Assembly (NCBI RefSeq): GCF_009183655.1
Contig: NZ_WEIO01000001.1
Span: 248,001 to 312,000, forward strand
Direction: 5' to 3'
DNA: 64,000 bases
Source: Bacillus aerolatus
GTDB taxonomy: Bacteria > Bacillota > Bacilli > Bacillales > Domibacillaceae
Every line of letters begins with the position of its first letter. Position 1 is the first letter of the stretch. Shown here in pieces: positions 25,979 to 35,820 of the stretch. The notes under the pieces were generated by a model. It did no database searches and was not told where the DNA came from. It worked only from the letters and a program-made list of their open reading frames with translations. The translations under genes were made by a program, and so were the position numbers.

Positions 25979-27304
25979 TTAAACAGTTTTCTGAACTTCT
26001 AAAATAGCTTCTTTTAAAATGCTGACAAGTTCATTTACTTCTTCTTCATTGATGACGAGCGGCGGCGAGAATACAATTGTATCCGAGTCGCCAAAAACGA
26101 CTGTGCGCAAAATAAGTCCGCGCTTCCTTGCTTCTGTGATGATTTGCGGAGCAAGCTTTTGTGAGAAGCGTTCATTCGTTTCTTGATCTTTCACAATTTC
26201 CAGCGCACCGACTAAGCCGAGGAAACGAACTTCTCCTACAATGTTTGTTTCGGATTGGAGCGCTTTTAGTTTTTCGTGAAGAAGTGCGCCCATCTCTTTC
26301 GAATTTTGAACGAGGTTTTCTCTTTCAAGAATTTCAATGTTTTTCAAACCGACTGCACAAGCAGTTGGGTGGCCGCTGTACGTAAAGCCGTGTAAAAGTG
26401 TGCCTTCTGATAGTTTAATAAAATCTTGGTGAATATGATCGCGGACAACAACGGCACCGAGCGGAATGTAACCGCTGGAAATGCCTTTTGCAAGAAGCAT
26501 CACATCAGGCACGATTCCCCAATGCTCACAGGCAAACATTTTTCCTGTGCGGCCAAAGCCTGTAATGACTTCGTCAGCAATAAGTAAAATGTTATACTCG
26601 TCACAGATTTGGCGAATTTCCTGGAAATAACCATCTTGAGGGATGTTTACTCCTCCAGCTCCTTGAACTGGTTCTGCGATGAATGCTGCAATTGTGTCAG
26701 CACCTTCTGCTTCAATCGTTTTTCGCAAAGCATCTGGAGAAAAAGATTCTGTATGCACAAAGCCTGTTGCCAAAGATGTAGTCATATGATGAAAATCTTT
26801 AATGCCTGTTGCGCTCGTAGAACCGACAGCCACGCCGTGGTAAGCTCTTTCACGGGCAATAATTTTCGTTTTATTCGGCTGTCCTTTTATTTTCCAATAA
26901 TGGCGGACGAGTTTATAAGATGTATCGTTTGATTCCGAACCGCCTGATGTAAAGAAGACCGCATTTAAATCGCCGGGCGCCATGTCAGCGACTTTCGCAG
27001 CGAGACGAATAGCTGGTTCATTACTGAACGTAGCGAAGCTTGAAGCGAATGGAAGGGTTTCCAATTGTTCTTTTGCTGCTTCCGCCAGTTCTTTTCGCCC
27101 ATAGCCGACATTGACATTCCAAAGTGACGCCATGCCTTCAATATATTTTTTACCGTTAATGTCAGTTAAATAGATGCCTTTTCCTTCTTTGAAAATAATC
27201 GCCGGACCGTTTTCCTGCTGTTCTTTAATAGAAGATGTCGGATGAATAAAGTATTTTTTATCAAGCTCCGCTAATTGATTAGTTAATGTTTCTTGTACTG
27301 TCAT
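25979..27304 (-). CDS. Class III pyridoxal-phosphate aminotransferase
   Basis: A 441-residue omega-amino-acid-type transaminase. Motifs: GSESNDTSYKLVRHYW (PLP phosphate), AYHGVAVGSTSATG, IAEPVQGAGGV, LIADEVITGFGRTG with the PLP-contacting Asp, and the Schiff-base Lys in MLLAKGISSGYIPLGAV. Such enzymes use omega-amino acids, polyamines or beta-alanine with pyruvate or 2-oxoglutarate; the precise substrate cannot be read. ATG behind GAGGTG. Its start overlaps the end of the permease gene by 26 nt, implying joint expression and that the permease imports its substrate. Confidence 0.9.
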   Translation of the reverse strand: MTVQETLTNQLAELDKKYFIHPTSSIKEQQENGPAIIFKEGKGIYLTDINGKKYIEGMASLWNVNVGYGRKELAEAAKEQLETLPFASSFATFSNEPAIRLAAKVADMAPGDLNAVFFTSGGSESNDTSYKLVRHYWKIKGQPNKTKIIARERAYHGVAVGSTSATGIKDFHHMTTSLATGFVHTESFSPDALRKTIEAEGADTIAAFIAEPVQGAGGVNIPQDGYFQEIRQICDEYNILLIADEVITGFGRTGKMFACEHWGIVPDVMLLAKGISSGYIPLGAVVVRDHIHQDFIKLSEGTLLHGFTYSGHPTACAVGLKNIEILERENLVQNSKEMGALLHEKLKALQSETNIVGEVRFLGLVGALEIVKDQETNERFSQKLAPQIITEARKRGLILRTVVFGDSDTIVFSPPLVINEEEVNELVSILKEAILEVQKTV

Positions 27305-28694
27305 TTTTCGTCACCTCATCGTTTGATAGTTCCGGTGTTGCCGGAGAAGATTTTTTAAATAAGAAATAAAAACCAACAGCCCACCAGGCAAGGGTAATGA
27401 TCCATTCATAAGGCCAAATCAGCGCAGAAGGCATGCCAGGCATGTACAAAATAATAAAGCCTACGGTTAAAATTAAAGATGCCCAGCCGATAAAACTGCT
27501 TTTGCCGGCTTTGAACGGACGTGCTAATTCTGGCTTATTCTTGCGAAGCCAAAGGAAAGCAATGGATACCATAAAGTAAGCAAGCACGATCGCAAGTCCA
27601 CCGGCGTCTACAAACCAGACGAGTGCCGGCCGGCCAAGCAAAGGACTGAGAGTCGAGAGCAGCCCGATCACTAAAATAGCATTGGCAGGTGTTTTATACT
27701 TCGGATGAATCTTGCCGAACCAAGCCGGCAGCGCGCCATCCTGTGCCATCGCATACATAATTCTGCTTCCGCCGATAATAAAAGCATTCCAGCTCGTTAA
27801 AATACCGGCAATCCCGCCAAGAATTAATATTTTTGCGAACAGCGGCGATCCGAAAGCGGCGCCCATGGCATCTGCAGTGGCCAAGCTTGAATTCGTTAAC
27901 TCATCCGGCCCCAAGCTTAATGACACACCATAGATAATTAAAACATACCACAATACGGCAAAACTGACAGACAAAATAATAATTCTGCCGATCGCTTTCA
28001 TCGGAATGTTCATTTCTTCCGCGACTTGCGGAATGACGTCAAAACCGACAAACAGGAAAGGAGTCATGATCATCACACCCATCACACCTGCTGCTCCACC
28101 GACAAATAAAGGATCCATGTTTTGGATTTCCCCGCCGCCAAATGTGGCGCCAAACACAAGCATTAATCCAATCGCTGTTAATAGCAAAGTTAAGACAATT
28201 TGTAAAAAGGCTGCTTGTTTTACGCCAATCCAGTTAATGATCGTAACGATAATAGAACCGGCCATTCCGATAGCTGCCCAAGAAAAATAGACATCCCAGC
28301 CGGCAAGCGTCCATAAATAGCCTTTCTGGTAGTTTGGAAAGATATATTCCACTACTGTAGGCAAGGCAACTGCTTCAAATGCTACGACAGAAATGTAGCC
28401 GAGCAAGAGTGCCCAGGCAACGATAAATGCCGCTTTTACTCCTATCGTTTCTTTGAGGAAATGATAGGCTCCGCCGGTTTTTGGAAAAACGGTCGTCATT
28501 TCTGCATACGTTAAACCTACACAGATGACGAGAACACCGCCGAGAAGAAAGGCGATAATCGAGCCAATGGAACCGGCTTTTAAGATCCAGTCGCCTGATA
28601 AGACGACCCAGCCCCAGCCGATCATAGCGCCGAAAGCAAGGACGAGTACGTCAAGCCTGGATAATACTTTGTTGAAGTCTTGCTGTTTTTCCAT
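27279..28694 (-). CDS. APC-family amino acid/amine permease
   Basis: A 471-residue integral membrane protein with about 12 hydrophobic segments. N-terminal LAFGAMIGWGWVVLSGDW is the unwound-helix-1 substrate site typical of the APC superfamily. A short hydrophilic tail follows the last helix. ATG behind GGAGGT. Upstream gene of a two-gene unit with the aminotransferase; together they look like an uptake and transamination module for an amine or amino acid nitrogen source. Confidence 0.88.
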   Translation of the reverse strand: MEKQQDFNKVLSRLDVLVLAFGAMIGWGWVVLSGDWILKAGSIGSIIAFLLGGVLVICVGLTYAEMTTVFPKTGGAYHFLKETIGVKAAFIVAWALLLGYISVVAFEAVALPTVVEYIFPNYQKGYLWTLAGWDVYFSWAAIGMAGSIIVTIINWIGVKQAAFLQIVLTLLLTAIGLMLVFGATFGGGEIQNMDPLFVGGAAGVMGVMIMTPFLFVGFDVIPQVAEEMNIPMKAIGRIIILSVSFAVLWYVLIIYGVSLSLGPDELTNSSLATADAMGAAFGSPLFAKILILGGIAGILTSWNAFIIGGSRIMYAMAQDGALPAWFGKIHPKYKTPANAILVIGLLSTLSPLLGRPALVWFVDAGGLAIVLAYFMVSIAFLWLRKNKPELARPFKAGKSSFIGWASLILTVGFIILYMPGMPSALIWPYEWIITLAWWAVGFYFLFKKSSPATPELSNDEVTKNDSTRNIN

Positions 28695-28779
28695 TGTGTA
28701 TGACCTCCTATAAATGCATGAACCTTTCCAATCCGCGCCTATTTACTTTCTTTTTTGAATAATTTGTTTTTTTGACATA

Positions 28780-28836
28780 ATAAAAGCCAGCAAGATTCGA
28801 TCCGTGTATTACAACGGATGGAACAGACTGGCTTCT
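28780..28836 (-). promoter_or_regulatory. Terminator-like hairpin in the permease leader
   Basis: On the minus strand AAGCCAG (28829-28835) can pair with CTGGCTT (28784-28790), followed by TTATT; inside, ATCCGT and ACGGAT form a second perfect stem. It lies about 90 nt before the permease start codon, so it may attenuate transcription. It could equally end a short transcript from the other direction. No known riboswitch family recognised. Confidence 0.35.
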
Positions 28837-28968
28837 TGACTGCTGGAACAATTCTGGAAGGAAAAGTGAGCAGACTGAACAGTTTTTATAAATTGAATGA
28901 AAACCTGCTGAGTTGTCAAATTCATCGATAGGTGCGGTTTTGGTTAATGTCAGTTTATAATATTACGA

Positions 28969-28988
28969 ATAATTTGTAAACAAATTAT
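28969..28988. promoter_or_regulatory. 20-bp palindrome, putative operator
   Basis: ATAATTTGT and ACAAATTAT flank an AA centre, a perfect 9-bp-arm inverted repeat. It lies between the divergent permease and dinB genes (275 bp and 140 bp from their starts). The rest of this 430-bp gap is AT-rich and holds no gene that I can support. Confidence 0.45.
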
Positions 28989-29044
28989 CGAAATTATTAT
29001 AATAAATAAATAAAAAAAGAAGCAGAAACTGACTTTCTGAGGGG

Positions 29045-29056
29045 GAATGGGTGTTC
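29045..29056 (+). promoter_or_regulatory. LexA-like box upstream of dinB
   Basis: GAATGGGTGTTC matches the Gram-positive LexA core GAAC-N4-GTTC with one mismatch (GAAT), and the RNRY centre is kept. A TATAAT (29079-29084) lies downstream, so the box would overlap the -35 region. Similarity only. Confidence 0.4.
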
Positions 29057-29128
29057 TTTTTTCTTTTGCGATGTATAGTATAATAAAGAAAATCAATCTT
29101 ATTAGAATAACAATAGGAAGTGGATGAG

Positions 29129-30364
29129 ATGAAAAGTTTCTATCCGAAAAACGGGCGTGTTGTGCTGCATGTGGACATGAACAGCTTTTATGCTTCAGTA
29201 GAAATCGCTCATGACTCTTCTTTACAAGGCAAGCCCCTTGCCATCGCCGGCAATCCGAAAGAGCGAAAGGGAATAGTCGTCACGTGCAGTTATGAAGCGA
29301 GGGAGTTTGGCGTGAAAACAACGATGACTGTTTGGGAAGCGAAAAGATTGTGTCCAGATTTAATTATTTTGCCGCCTAACTTTGACCGGTACCGCCAGGC
29401 CTCTAGAGAAATGTTTCGTATTTTGCAGCAATATACTCTGCTCGTGGAACCGGTATCCATTGACGAAGGATATATGGATATAACAAATAGCCATTCACTC
29501 GGGAAGCCGGTAAATATTGCAGAAGCGATTCAGCAGCAGCTTCTCAGTGAACTGATGCTGCCTTGCAGTATCGGTATCGCTCCTAATAAATTCCTCGCTA
29601 AAATGGCGTCAAATATGAAAAAGCCGCTCGGTATTACCGTATTAAGAAAGAGGGATGTGCAAAACATTTTATGGCCGCTGTCCGTGGTCGAAATGCACGG
29701 GATCGGACAGAAAACAGCAGACAAGCTGTCCGCTGCCGGCATTTCGACCATCGGCGATTTAGCGAATGCGGACATTCATTTGCTTAAAAATCGATTAGGC
29801 ATTAGAGGCATACGCCTGAGAGAGCGCGCCAATGGCACAGACAGCCGTAAAGTTGATCCAGAAGCCGCTAATGAATTTAAAAGTATAGGGCAGTCGATTA
29901 CGCTGCCGAGAGATGAAACGAAGCAGCAGGTGCTTCTGGATGTGCTGCAAAAGCTTTCTGAAAGAGTGGCTGCTCGTATGAAAAGAAAAGACGTGCTTGG
30001 AACAGTTGTTACTCTCATGATTCGTTATAAAGACTGGCAAACGATTACGCGCAGCAAGAAGCTTGCGGGCCCTATAGAAAAAGCGGAAGATACGATGGCA
30101 GAAGCAAAAAGTTTATTTTTAAAGCACTGGAATGGAAACGGTGTCCGGCTGCTTGGTGTCACGATGCACGATTTGATAGAAAGGGACCGGGCGAATGTGC
30201 AGCTTGATTTATTTTCATACGAGCAGGCTGTCAAAAAAGAACCGCTGCTTGAAGCGATAAAAGAAATACGCAAAAAGTATGGGGAAGACATTATTCAGCA
30301 AGGAATGAAGGCGGATGAAAAAGGGCTGGCTGACAAAGAAGCGGACTCCGGCCAAAATTTTTAA
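29129..30364 (+). CDS. dinB: DNA polymerase IV (Y family)
   Basis: Error-prone translesion polymerase. The Y-family catalytic motifs are [12 protein letters not shown] (first Asp) and [11 protein letters not shown] (Asp-Glu pair), followed by two helix-hairpin-helix segments ([30 protein letters not shown]) and the little-finger domain. The C-terminal stretch [10 protein letters not shown] near residue 350 resembles a beta-clamp binding motif (QLDLF). 411 aa from ATG 29129, 8 nt after AGGAAG; the GTG at 29120 overlaps that site. Confidence 0.94.
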   Translation: MKSFYPKNGRVVLHVDMNSFYASVEIAHDSSLQGKPLAIAGNPKERKGIVVTCSYEAREFGVKTTMTVWEAKRLCPDLIILPPNFDRYRQASREMFRILQQYTLLVEPVSIDEGYMDITNSHSLGKPVNIAEAIQQQLLSELMLPCSIGIAPNKFLAKMASNMKKPLGITVLRKRDVQNILWPLSVVEMHGIGQKTADKLSAAGISTIGDLANADIHLLKNRLGIRGIRLRERANGTDSRKVDPEAANEFKSIGQSITLPRDETKQQVLLDVLQKLSERVAARMKRKDVLGTVVTLMIRYKDWQTITRSKKLAGPIEKAEDTMAEAKSLFLKHWNGNGVRLLGVTMHDLIERDRANVQLDLFSYEQAVKKEPLLEAIKEIRKKYGEDIIQQGMKADEKGLADKEADSGQNF

Positions 30365-30383
30365 GTTTAAGGAAGTGGATAAG

Positions 30384-31298
30384 ATGGATATTTTATTTTT
30401 AGGAACCGGGGCCGGCATGCCAGGAAAGATAAGAAATGTGAGCTCGTTAGCGCTGAAAATGTTGAATGAACGGGGAGCCGTCTGGCTGTTTGATTGCGGG
30501 GAAGCGACTCAGCATCAAATATTGCATACCTCCCTTAAACCGCGGCGAATCGAGAAAATCTTTATTACTCATTTGCATGGCGACCATATTTTTGGTTTGC
30601 CCGGCCTGCTTGGCAGCCGTTCTTTTCAAGGAGGAGAGCTGCCGCTTACCGTGTATGGGCCAGAAGGGATAAAAGAATTTGTCCACGTATGCCTGAATGT
30701 GAGCGGGACGAGGCTGCAGTACGAACTTGATGTTGTAGAAATAGAGGAGGGGCTAGTCTTTGAAGATGGTCAAATGACAGTGGAGACCCGCCGGCTTGAG
30801 CATGGCATCGATTCGTACGGATACCGCATTCAAGAAAAAGACAAGCCGGGAATGTTACTCGTCGATCAATTGAAAAAAGATGGCGTGCCTCCCGGGCCTT
30901 TATATAAAGAAATTAAATCAGGCCGGTCTGTTACGCTTGAAGATGGCCGTCTGATTATCCCTGATAAATACATGGGACCTCCGCAAAAAGGAAAAACGAT
31001 TACTGTACTTGGGGATACGAGGCCTTGCGCCGCCGCTGTTGCTCTTGCCGAAGAAGCGGACTTGCTCATTCATGAAGCCACTTTTTCAGCAGACAATCCG
31101 CAAATGGCTCATGATTACTTTCATTCAACTACTGCCCAGGCTGCGGAAATCGCCCGGCAGGCAGGCGTTAAAGTGCTTATTCTCAACCATATCAGCTCAA
31201 GGTATACGAAAGAAGAAGCGGACAACTTGAAAAAGGAAGCAGAAGCGATTTTTACACCGGTTACTCTTGCTTCTGACTTAATGGAGTTTTCCGTTTAA
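30384..31298 (+). CDS. rnz: Ribonuclease Z
   Basis: Metallo-beta-lactamase-fold endonuclease that trims the 3' ends of tRNA precursors. The metal motif [13 protein letters not shown] (HxHxDH) is at about residues 61-73, with the flexible-arm insertion in the middle and later [16 protein letters not shown] and LNHISSRY. 304 aa, as for the B. subtilis enzyme. ATG 30384 follows AAGGAAGTGG; a longer frame back to 30315 overlaps dinB. dinB and rnz adjacency is as in B. subtilis. Confidence 0.95.
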   Translation: MDILFLGTGAGMPGKIRNVSSLALKMLNERGAVWLFDCGEATQHQILHTSLKPRRIEKIFITHLHGDHIFGLPGLLGSRSFQGGELPLTVYGPEGIKEFVHVCLNVSGTRLQYELDVVEIEEGLVFEDGQMTVETRRLEHGIDSYGYRIQEKDKPGMLLVDQLKKDGVPPGPLYKEIKSGRSVTLEDGRLIIPDKYMGPPQKGKTITVLGDTRPCAAAVALAEEADLLIHEATFSADNPQMAHDYFHSTTAQAAEIARQAGVKVLILNHISSRYTKEEADNLKKEAEAIFTPVTLASDLMEFSV

Positions 31299-31317
31299 AT
31301 AGAATTTCTTAAACAAC

Positions 31318-31376
31318 AAAAAAAGATGACCCAACAGAAAAGTGCCAGGCGCTTTTCCATTAGGTCATCCTTTTTG
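31318..31376. terminator. Bidirectional terminator between rnz and namA
   Basis: AAAAAGATGACC pairs with GGTCATCCTTTTT (one mismatch), and an inner hairpin AAAAGTGC / GCGCTTTT sits at its tip. A and T runs on both sides serve both convergent genes. Confidence 0.85.
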
Positions 31377-31378
31377 TC

Positions 31379-32395
31379 TTATCTCCAGCCTCGTTCGTAC
31401 TGTTTAGGTGCTCCGAGCTCTGTTCTTAATTCTTTTGCTGCTTGGCGCGGCCAGTACGGGTCCCGCAGCAGTTCACGCCCGATAAAGATTAAATCGGCCC
31501 GATCGTTTTGCAAAATTTCTTCTGCTTGCATAGCGGAAGTGATCATGCCGACAGTTCCAACCGGGATATTTGCTCCGTGTTTGATCGTTTCCGCCAGTTT
31601 TACTTGGTAACCAGGGAAGACATTAATTTTCGCCGGCACGACGGCTCCAGAACTAACATCTATTAAATCAACGCCCATTTCTTTCAGATGTTTGGCGATT
31701 TCGCTGTAATCATCGGCAGTTAATCCGTTCTCATGGTAATCGTTTGCTGAGACACGCACAAACAGCGGGCCGTCCCAAACGTTTTTTACTGCTTCAATGA
31801 CTTCTGTTAAAAAGCGCAGCCGGTTTTCTTCGCTGCCGCCGTACTCATCTTCCCGGTGATTCGTGAGCGGGGAGAGAAATTCATTGATTAAATAACCGTG
31901 TGCCCCGTGGAGTTCAATAAGGTCAAATCCCGCTTCTTTCGCTCGTCTGGCTCCGTCAGCGAATGCCTTTACGGTTCGATCAATATCTTCTTTCGTCATT
32001 TCCTTCGGCTTTTTCATTGTTTCATCGAATGCCAGTGCAGTGGGCGCAACGATCTCCCCGCTGACTTCAGATTTGCGCCCGGCATGCGCCAGCTGGATGC
32101 CTATTTTTGCCCCGTGTGCTTTGACTAAAGGCACGAGCTTTTTGAATCCTTCTGTATGATCGTCGCTCCAAATGCCGAGGTCATTTTCAGAAATGCGGCC
32201 TTCAGGAGTGACGGCGGTGGCTTCCACTATAATTAATCCAACTTGACCGACAGCGCGGGCTGGATAATGGACGAGGTGCCAGTCCGTTACTTTTCCGTCT
32301 TGTTCTGCGGAATACATACACATCGGCGACATAACAATCCGATTTTTTAAGGTGAGGTCTTTGATCGTATAATTTTGAAACAACTTTCTTGCCAT
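31379..32395 (-). CDS. namA: NADPH dehydrogenase, Old Yellow Enzyme family (NamA/YqjM)
   Basis: FMN-dependent ene-reductase, linked to oxidative stress and xenobiotic reduction in B. subtilis. N-terminal [21 protein letters not shown] holds the redox-tuning Cys of the YqjM class, [26 protein letters not shown] is the active-site signature, and the C-terminal [17 protein letters not shown] binds FMN phosphate. 338 aa. ATG behind AAGGGGGA. Confidence 0.95.
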   Translation of the reverse strand: MARKLFQNYTIKDLTLKNRIVMSPMCMYSAEQDGKVTDWHLVHYPARAVGQVGLIIVEATAVTPEGRISENDLGIWSDDHTEGFKKLVPLVKAHGAKIGIQLAHAGRKSEVSGEIVAPTALAFDETMKKPKEMTKEDIDRTVKAFADGARRAKEAGFDLIELHGAHGYLINEFLSPLTNHREDEYGGSEENRLRFLTEVIEAVKNVWDGPLFVRVSANDYHENGLTADDYSEIAKHLKEMGVDLIDVSSGAVVPAKINVFPGYQVKLAETIKHGANIPVGTVGMITSAMQAEEILQNDRADLIFIGRELLRDPYWPRQAAKELRTELGAPKQYERGWR

Positions 32396-32466
32396 AAAAG
32401 AATCCCCCTTCAGTTACTGTCGAGCTCTATTATAACAAGACTTTTTCTGAAGCCAAAATGATCGGC

Positions 32467-33294
32467 TTATCGCTTGACCGGGCTTTGATAAGGCAGGCCG
32501 AGCCGCTTTGACTGAGCGGTGGCTTCAATGATGCACTCGACGAATGTTTCCTTTACCTTCGCATTTTCTAAAACGCGGATGCCTGCTTCTGTCGTGCCGC
32601 CGGGACTCATGATGGCTTTGCGAAGCTGTTCCGCTTTTCCGTTTGTAATAGAAAGCATATCTGCTGCGCCGAGAAGCGTCTGGATAATGAGCGGTTTCGC
32701 TGTTTCCTTTTCAAGGCCAACCTCTTCGGCCGCTTGTTCCATCGCTTCCACTACATAATAAATGTAAGCTGGACCGCTTCCAGAAAGCCCGGTGACGGCA
32801 TCAAGCTGCTCTTCTTTGACGACTTTTGTTAACCCGATTGAAGAGAAGAGGGCGAGCGCCGCCATTTTTTGCTGTTCCGAGACGTATTCATTGAGGGCAA
32901 TCGCTGTCGCCGATTTTCCGACAGCCGCGGACGTATTTGGCATCGCGCGGACGACTGCGCAAGGCTGGCCCGTTTCTTGCTCGATAAAATCAATCGTGAC
33001 TCCAGCCATCAGTGAAATGATTAAAGAAGCTGGCGAGACATGAGCTTTTATCTTTCGGATTGCTTCTGCCGCATCTTTTGGCTTCATTGCCAGAACGATG
33101 ATGTCGCTGTTTGTAAGCATTTCCGCTGTATTATAACCTGTGTGGATGTCATAACGTGTTTTGAGTTCTTCCAGCCTGTTTTTATTTGCTTTATTTGTCG
33201 TATAAATGTCGCTGGCGGCTAAGGCGCCGCTTGATATCGCTCCAGAAATAATCGCTTCTGCCATGGAGCCTGCGCCGATAAATGTTGTTTTCAT
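32467..33294 (-). CDS. proI: Pyrroline-5-carboxylate reductase
   Basis: Last step of proline synthesis, reducing pyrroline-5-carboxylate with NADPH. Rossmann motif GAGSMAEAIISG at residues 6-17, the family signature near the C-terminus AEQLRKAIMSPGGTTEAGI, and MKPKDAAEA. 275 aa. ATG 33294 follows AAGGAGG; upstream in-frame codons to 33333 lie in the leader. Controlled by the T-box leader at 33334-33590, hence induced by uncharged tRNA-Pro. Confidence 0.95.
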   Translation of the reverse strand: MKTTFIGAGSMAEAIISGAISSGALAASDIYTTNKANKNRLEELKTRYDIHTGYNTAEMLTNSDIIVLAMKPKDAAEAIRKIKAHVSPASLIISLMAGVTIDFIEQETGQPCAVVRAMPNTSAAVGKSATAIALNEYVSEQQKMAALALFSSIGLTKVVKEEQLDAVTGLSGSGPAYIYYVVEAMEQAAEEVGLEKETAKPLIIQTLLGAADMLSITNGKAEQLRKAIMSPGGTTEAGIRVLENAKVKETFVECIIEATAQSKRLGLPYQSPVKR

Positions 33295-33333
33295 CTGATA
33301 GTCCTCCTTGGATGTGAATGTATGATGGTACAT

Positions 33334-33590
33334 AAAAAAACACCCTTTCGTCCTCTGTTAAAGGACGAAAGGGTGTCTGCTTCCGTGGTACCACCTTTGT
33401 TTGCGGATCGATTTTCCGCACACTTTGATCCCATTAACGCCGGGGCCGCGTTTAGGTTTTCCTAAAGGCTCATAAGGCAGGTTCAATAAAAAAGCGGGTG
33501 ATGGAGCTTTTCAGCCAGCGAACTCCATTCTCTTGCACCATTTTTTATTTACTAATCCTTCTTCATCGCTTCTTTGATATATTTTTAGAA
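33334..33590 (-). promoter_or_regulatory. T-box riboswitch of proI (proline specifier)
   Basis: On the minus strand the T-box core AAAGGTGGTACCACGG (33383-33398) is followed by a strong terminator (33334-33375; CACCCTTTCGTCCT stem, seven T). Upstream, a long stem I region includes GATGAAGAAGGATTAGTAA, GCTGGCTGAAAAGC and GAACCTGCC. The specifier codon is read as CCT (Pro) at 33481-33479, in keeping with the downstream gene. The 5' boundary is approximate. Confidence 0.9.
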
Positions 33591-33796
33591 TTTTTACTTA
33601 AAGATGTTTTATTTATATGTGATTATGAAGAATAGTCAGCCTGTCTGTCAAGAGAAAAATAAAAAAGGAAGCTCAATTTTCTAGGTTTATTGTGTGAAAA
33701 TAATGACAAGTTTCTGTTCAACCGCTAAAATTAATGGAGACATTATTTTTTTAAAATAAAGATATGTTCATTAATACATAGGCAGGTGTTTAGTTT

Positions 33797-34768
33797 ATGA
33801 ATACAGAACAGTTTGGCGATATCGTAAAAATTACATTGCCCACACCTTTTCCGGTCGGGGATGTAAATGTTTTTTTAATAAAAGGAGATCGTTTGACACT
33901 TATTGATGCAGGCGTGAAAACGGCCGCGTCATTTGAAGCGTTCGTTTCAGGTTTAGGGGAGGCTGGCTATACGCTGGATGATATTGAGCAAGTCGTGCTT
34001 ACTCACCATCATCCTGATCACATTGGTCTGCTCGATTTTTTTCCTGAAGATATCGATATTATTGGGCACCGTTATTGTAAAAACTGGCTGACGAGAGACG
34101 AAGAATTTTTAAAAGAAAACGATTCTTTTTTCCGCGATCTCTTTTTCAAGTGCGGCTTGCCGCCGGAAGCTGAGCCGATGCTGAGAAAAATTCAGTCGCC
34201 TTTAAAGTTCAGCAGTGAAAATAGCAAATTGACAACAGTTGTACAAGAAGGAGACTGGCTGCCGGGGCTTGGAGACTGGCGCGTATTTGAAATGCCAGGC
34301 CATGCCCAAAGCCATCTTGCGTTCCTTCGGGAAAAAGACGGTACGTTGATCGCCGGCGACCATATACTCGCGACGATTTCGTCCAACCCGCTTCTCGAGC
34401 CGCCGCTCATCCCGGGGGAAGACCGGCCGAAGCCGCAGTTGCAATACAATCACTCATTGAAAAAAGCGATGGAACTCCCTGTTGATATTGTATACACAGG
34501 CCATGGAACAGAAGTGAGAAACATCGTGCCGCTCATTACCCGCCGGCTCGAGCGCCAGCACGAGCGGGCTATGTCTGTAAAAGAAATGCTGAGAGAAAAG
34601 CCGCTCACTGCTTTTGAAGTATGTGTCCGTCTTTTCCCTGCTGTGTATAAAAGAGAAACGGGCTTAACGATGTCAGAAACTGTCGGCCAGCTGGACTATT
34701 TGCTTGATATCGGAGAAGCGGGTGTGCAGCAGGACGACAGAGGAAGTCTTTTTTATTTTCCGCTGTAG
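33797..34768 (+). CDS. yqjP: MBL-fold metallo-hydrolase (YqjP-like)
   Basis: A 323-residue metallo-beta-lactamase fold protein. Metal-binding motif LTHHHPDHIGLLDFF (HxHxDH type) at about residues 73-87, the second His in MPGHAQSHLAFL, the bridging Asp in LIAGDHIL, and YTGHGTEV. A helical C-terminal domain (about 245-323) follows, as in glyoxalase II-like or lactonase-like members. Substrate unknown. It is followed after 15 nt by the yqjQ homologue, the same pair as in B. subtilis. Confidence 0.88.
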   Translation: MNTEQFGDIVKITLPTPFPVGDVNVFLIKGDRLTLIDAGVKTAASFEAFVSGLGEAGYTLDDIEQVVLTHHHPDHIGLLDFFPEDIDIIGHRYCKNWLTRDEEFLKENDSFFRDLFFKCGLPPEAEPMLRKIQSPLKFSSENSKLTTVVQEGDWLPGLGDWRVFEMPGHAQSHLAFLREKDGTLIAGDHILATISSNPLLEPPLIPGEDRPKPQLQYNHSLKKAMELPVDIVYTGHGTEVRNIVPLITRRLERQHERAMSVKEMLREKPLTAFEVCVRLFPAVYKRETGLTMSETVGQLDYLLDIGEAGVQQDDRGSLFYFPL

Positions 34769-34783
34769 AAAGGAGGAGGTAAG

Positions 34784-35575
34784 ATGAGCCGTTTGCAAGG
34801 AAAAACGATCGTGATTACCGGGGCTTCGAGCGGTCTCGGAGTGGAAATTGCCAGACAGGCGGCGGCAGAAGGGGCCCGGCTCGTTTTACTTGCCCGCCGC
34901 CTGGAACGGCTGGAATCAGTAAAGGCGAGTCTCAGTCTTGCATTTTCTGCTGACGTGCACATTTATTCCGTGGATATTAGTCAAAAAGCAGAAGTGGAAA
35001 AGGTATTTTCTCACTTGTTAGAAGATGTTCCCCAAATTGATGTTCTCGTCAACAATGCAGGCTTCGGCGTATTTAATGAAGCGCACGAAGCCAAATGGGA
35101 AGAGACGGAAGCGATGTTTCGGGTGAATGTGCTCGGGCTGATTTCCTGCACGCAAATGACTATCCCACATATGAAAGCTCGAAAATCCGGACACATTATT
35201 AACGTTGCTTCCCAAGCCGGCAAAATGGCTACACCTAAATCAAGTGTGTATGCTGCAACGAAACATGCTGTTCTCGGCTACACGAACAGTCTGCGGATGG
35301 AAATGGCGCGCGACGGCGTCTATGTCACCGCGGTTAATCCGGGGCCGATTGCAACAGAGTTTTTTACGACGGCCGATCTATCCGGCTCATACGCTAAAAA
35401 TGTAGCTAAATGGATGCTGAAGCCGGAAAAGGTAGCACAGGAAGTTGTTAAAGCGATGGGTACAAACAAAAGGGAAATCAACTTGCCGAAATGGATGAAC
35501 GCCGGCAGTCTCATTTATACGCTGTTTCCGCGCACCGTGGAGCGCCTCGGCCGCAAAGCGTTTTTTAAAAAATAG
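34784..35575 (+). CDS. yqjQ: Short-chain dehydrogenase/reductase (YqjQ-like)
   Basis: Classical SDR: TGASSGLGVEIARQ cofactor motif at residues 13-26, NNAGFG, catalytic Ser in INVASQAGK, and YAATKHA with the Tyr-Lys pair, then NPGPIATEF. 263 aa with a C-terminal hydrophobic stretch that could contact the membrane. ATG behind GAAAGGAGGAGG. Oxidoreductase with unknown substrate. Confidence 0.9.
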   Translation: MSRLQGKTIVITGASSGLGVEIARQAAAEGARLVLLARRLERLESVKASLSLAFSADVHIYSVDISQKAEVEKVFSHLLEDVPQIDVLVNNAGFGVFNEAHEAKWEETEAMFRVNVLGLISCTQMTIPHMKARKSGHIINVASQAGKMATPKSSVYAATKHAVLGYTNSLRMEMARDGVYVTAVNPGPIATEFFTTADLSGSYAKNVAKWMLKPEKVAQEVVKAMGTNKREINLPKWMNAGSLIYTLFPRTVERLGRKAFFKK

Positions 35576-35578
35576 ACA

Positions 35579-35758
35579 CTAAGCACTCGTAATAAATTCA
35601 TACACCTCATCTTCAATGAGTTCGTACAACTCTCCGTCGTCCGCTGCTTGGCGTTTTTGGACCCGGTGTATGATTTCTTTGTATATATTTTCTGCTTCTT
35701 GCCCTTCTGCCTCAAAGTCGTATTGCATTAGACAATGTTTAATCATTTTTTTATACAC
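35579..35758 (-). CDS. yqzH: YqzH-like small protein
   Basis: A 59-residue acidic helical protein (MIKHCLMQYDFEAEGQEAEN..., ending DEVYEFITSA). GTG 35758 lies 8 nt after GGAG; the longer frame to 35854 would run through a hairpin and has no ribosome site. Length, character and place next to the yqjQ homologue fit YqzH of B. subtilis. Function unknown. Confidence 0.65.
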   Translation of the reverse strand: MYKKMIKHCLMQYDFEAEGQEAENIYKEIIHRVQKRQAADDGELYELIEDEVYEFITSA

Positions 35759-35779
35759 GATTGTATCTCCACGATGAAT

Positions 35780-35820
35780 AAGAAACACGGGCAGCCAATG
35801 CCGGCTGCCCGTGTTTCTTA
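35780..35820 (-). terminator. Terminator of the CDGSH gene
   Basis: AAGAAACACGGGCAGCC pairs perfectly over 17 bp with its complement around ATGCCG, followed on the minus strand by TATTC. The T-rich 3' arm supports termination. Confidence 0.7.

Noticed and set aside
29047-29127. 26-codon frame ending at the dinB start
   Set aside because: Its start is only 1-2 nt from the purine-rich site and it runs through the putative -10 region of dinB; more likely promoter DNA.
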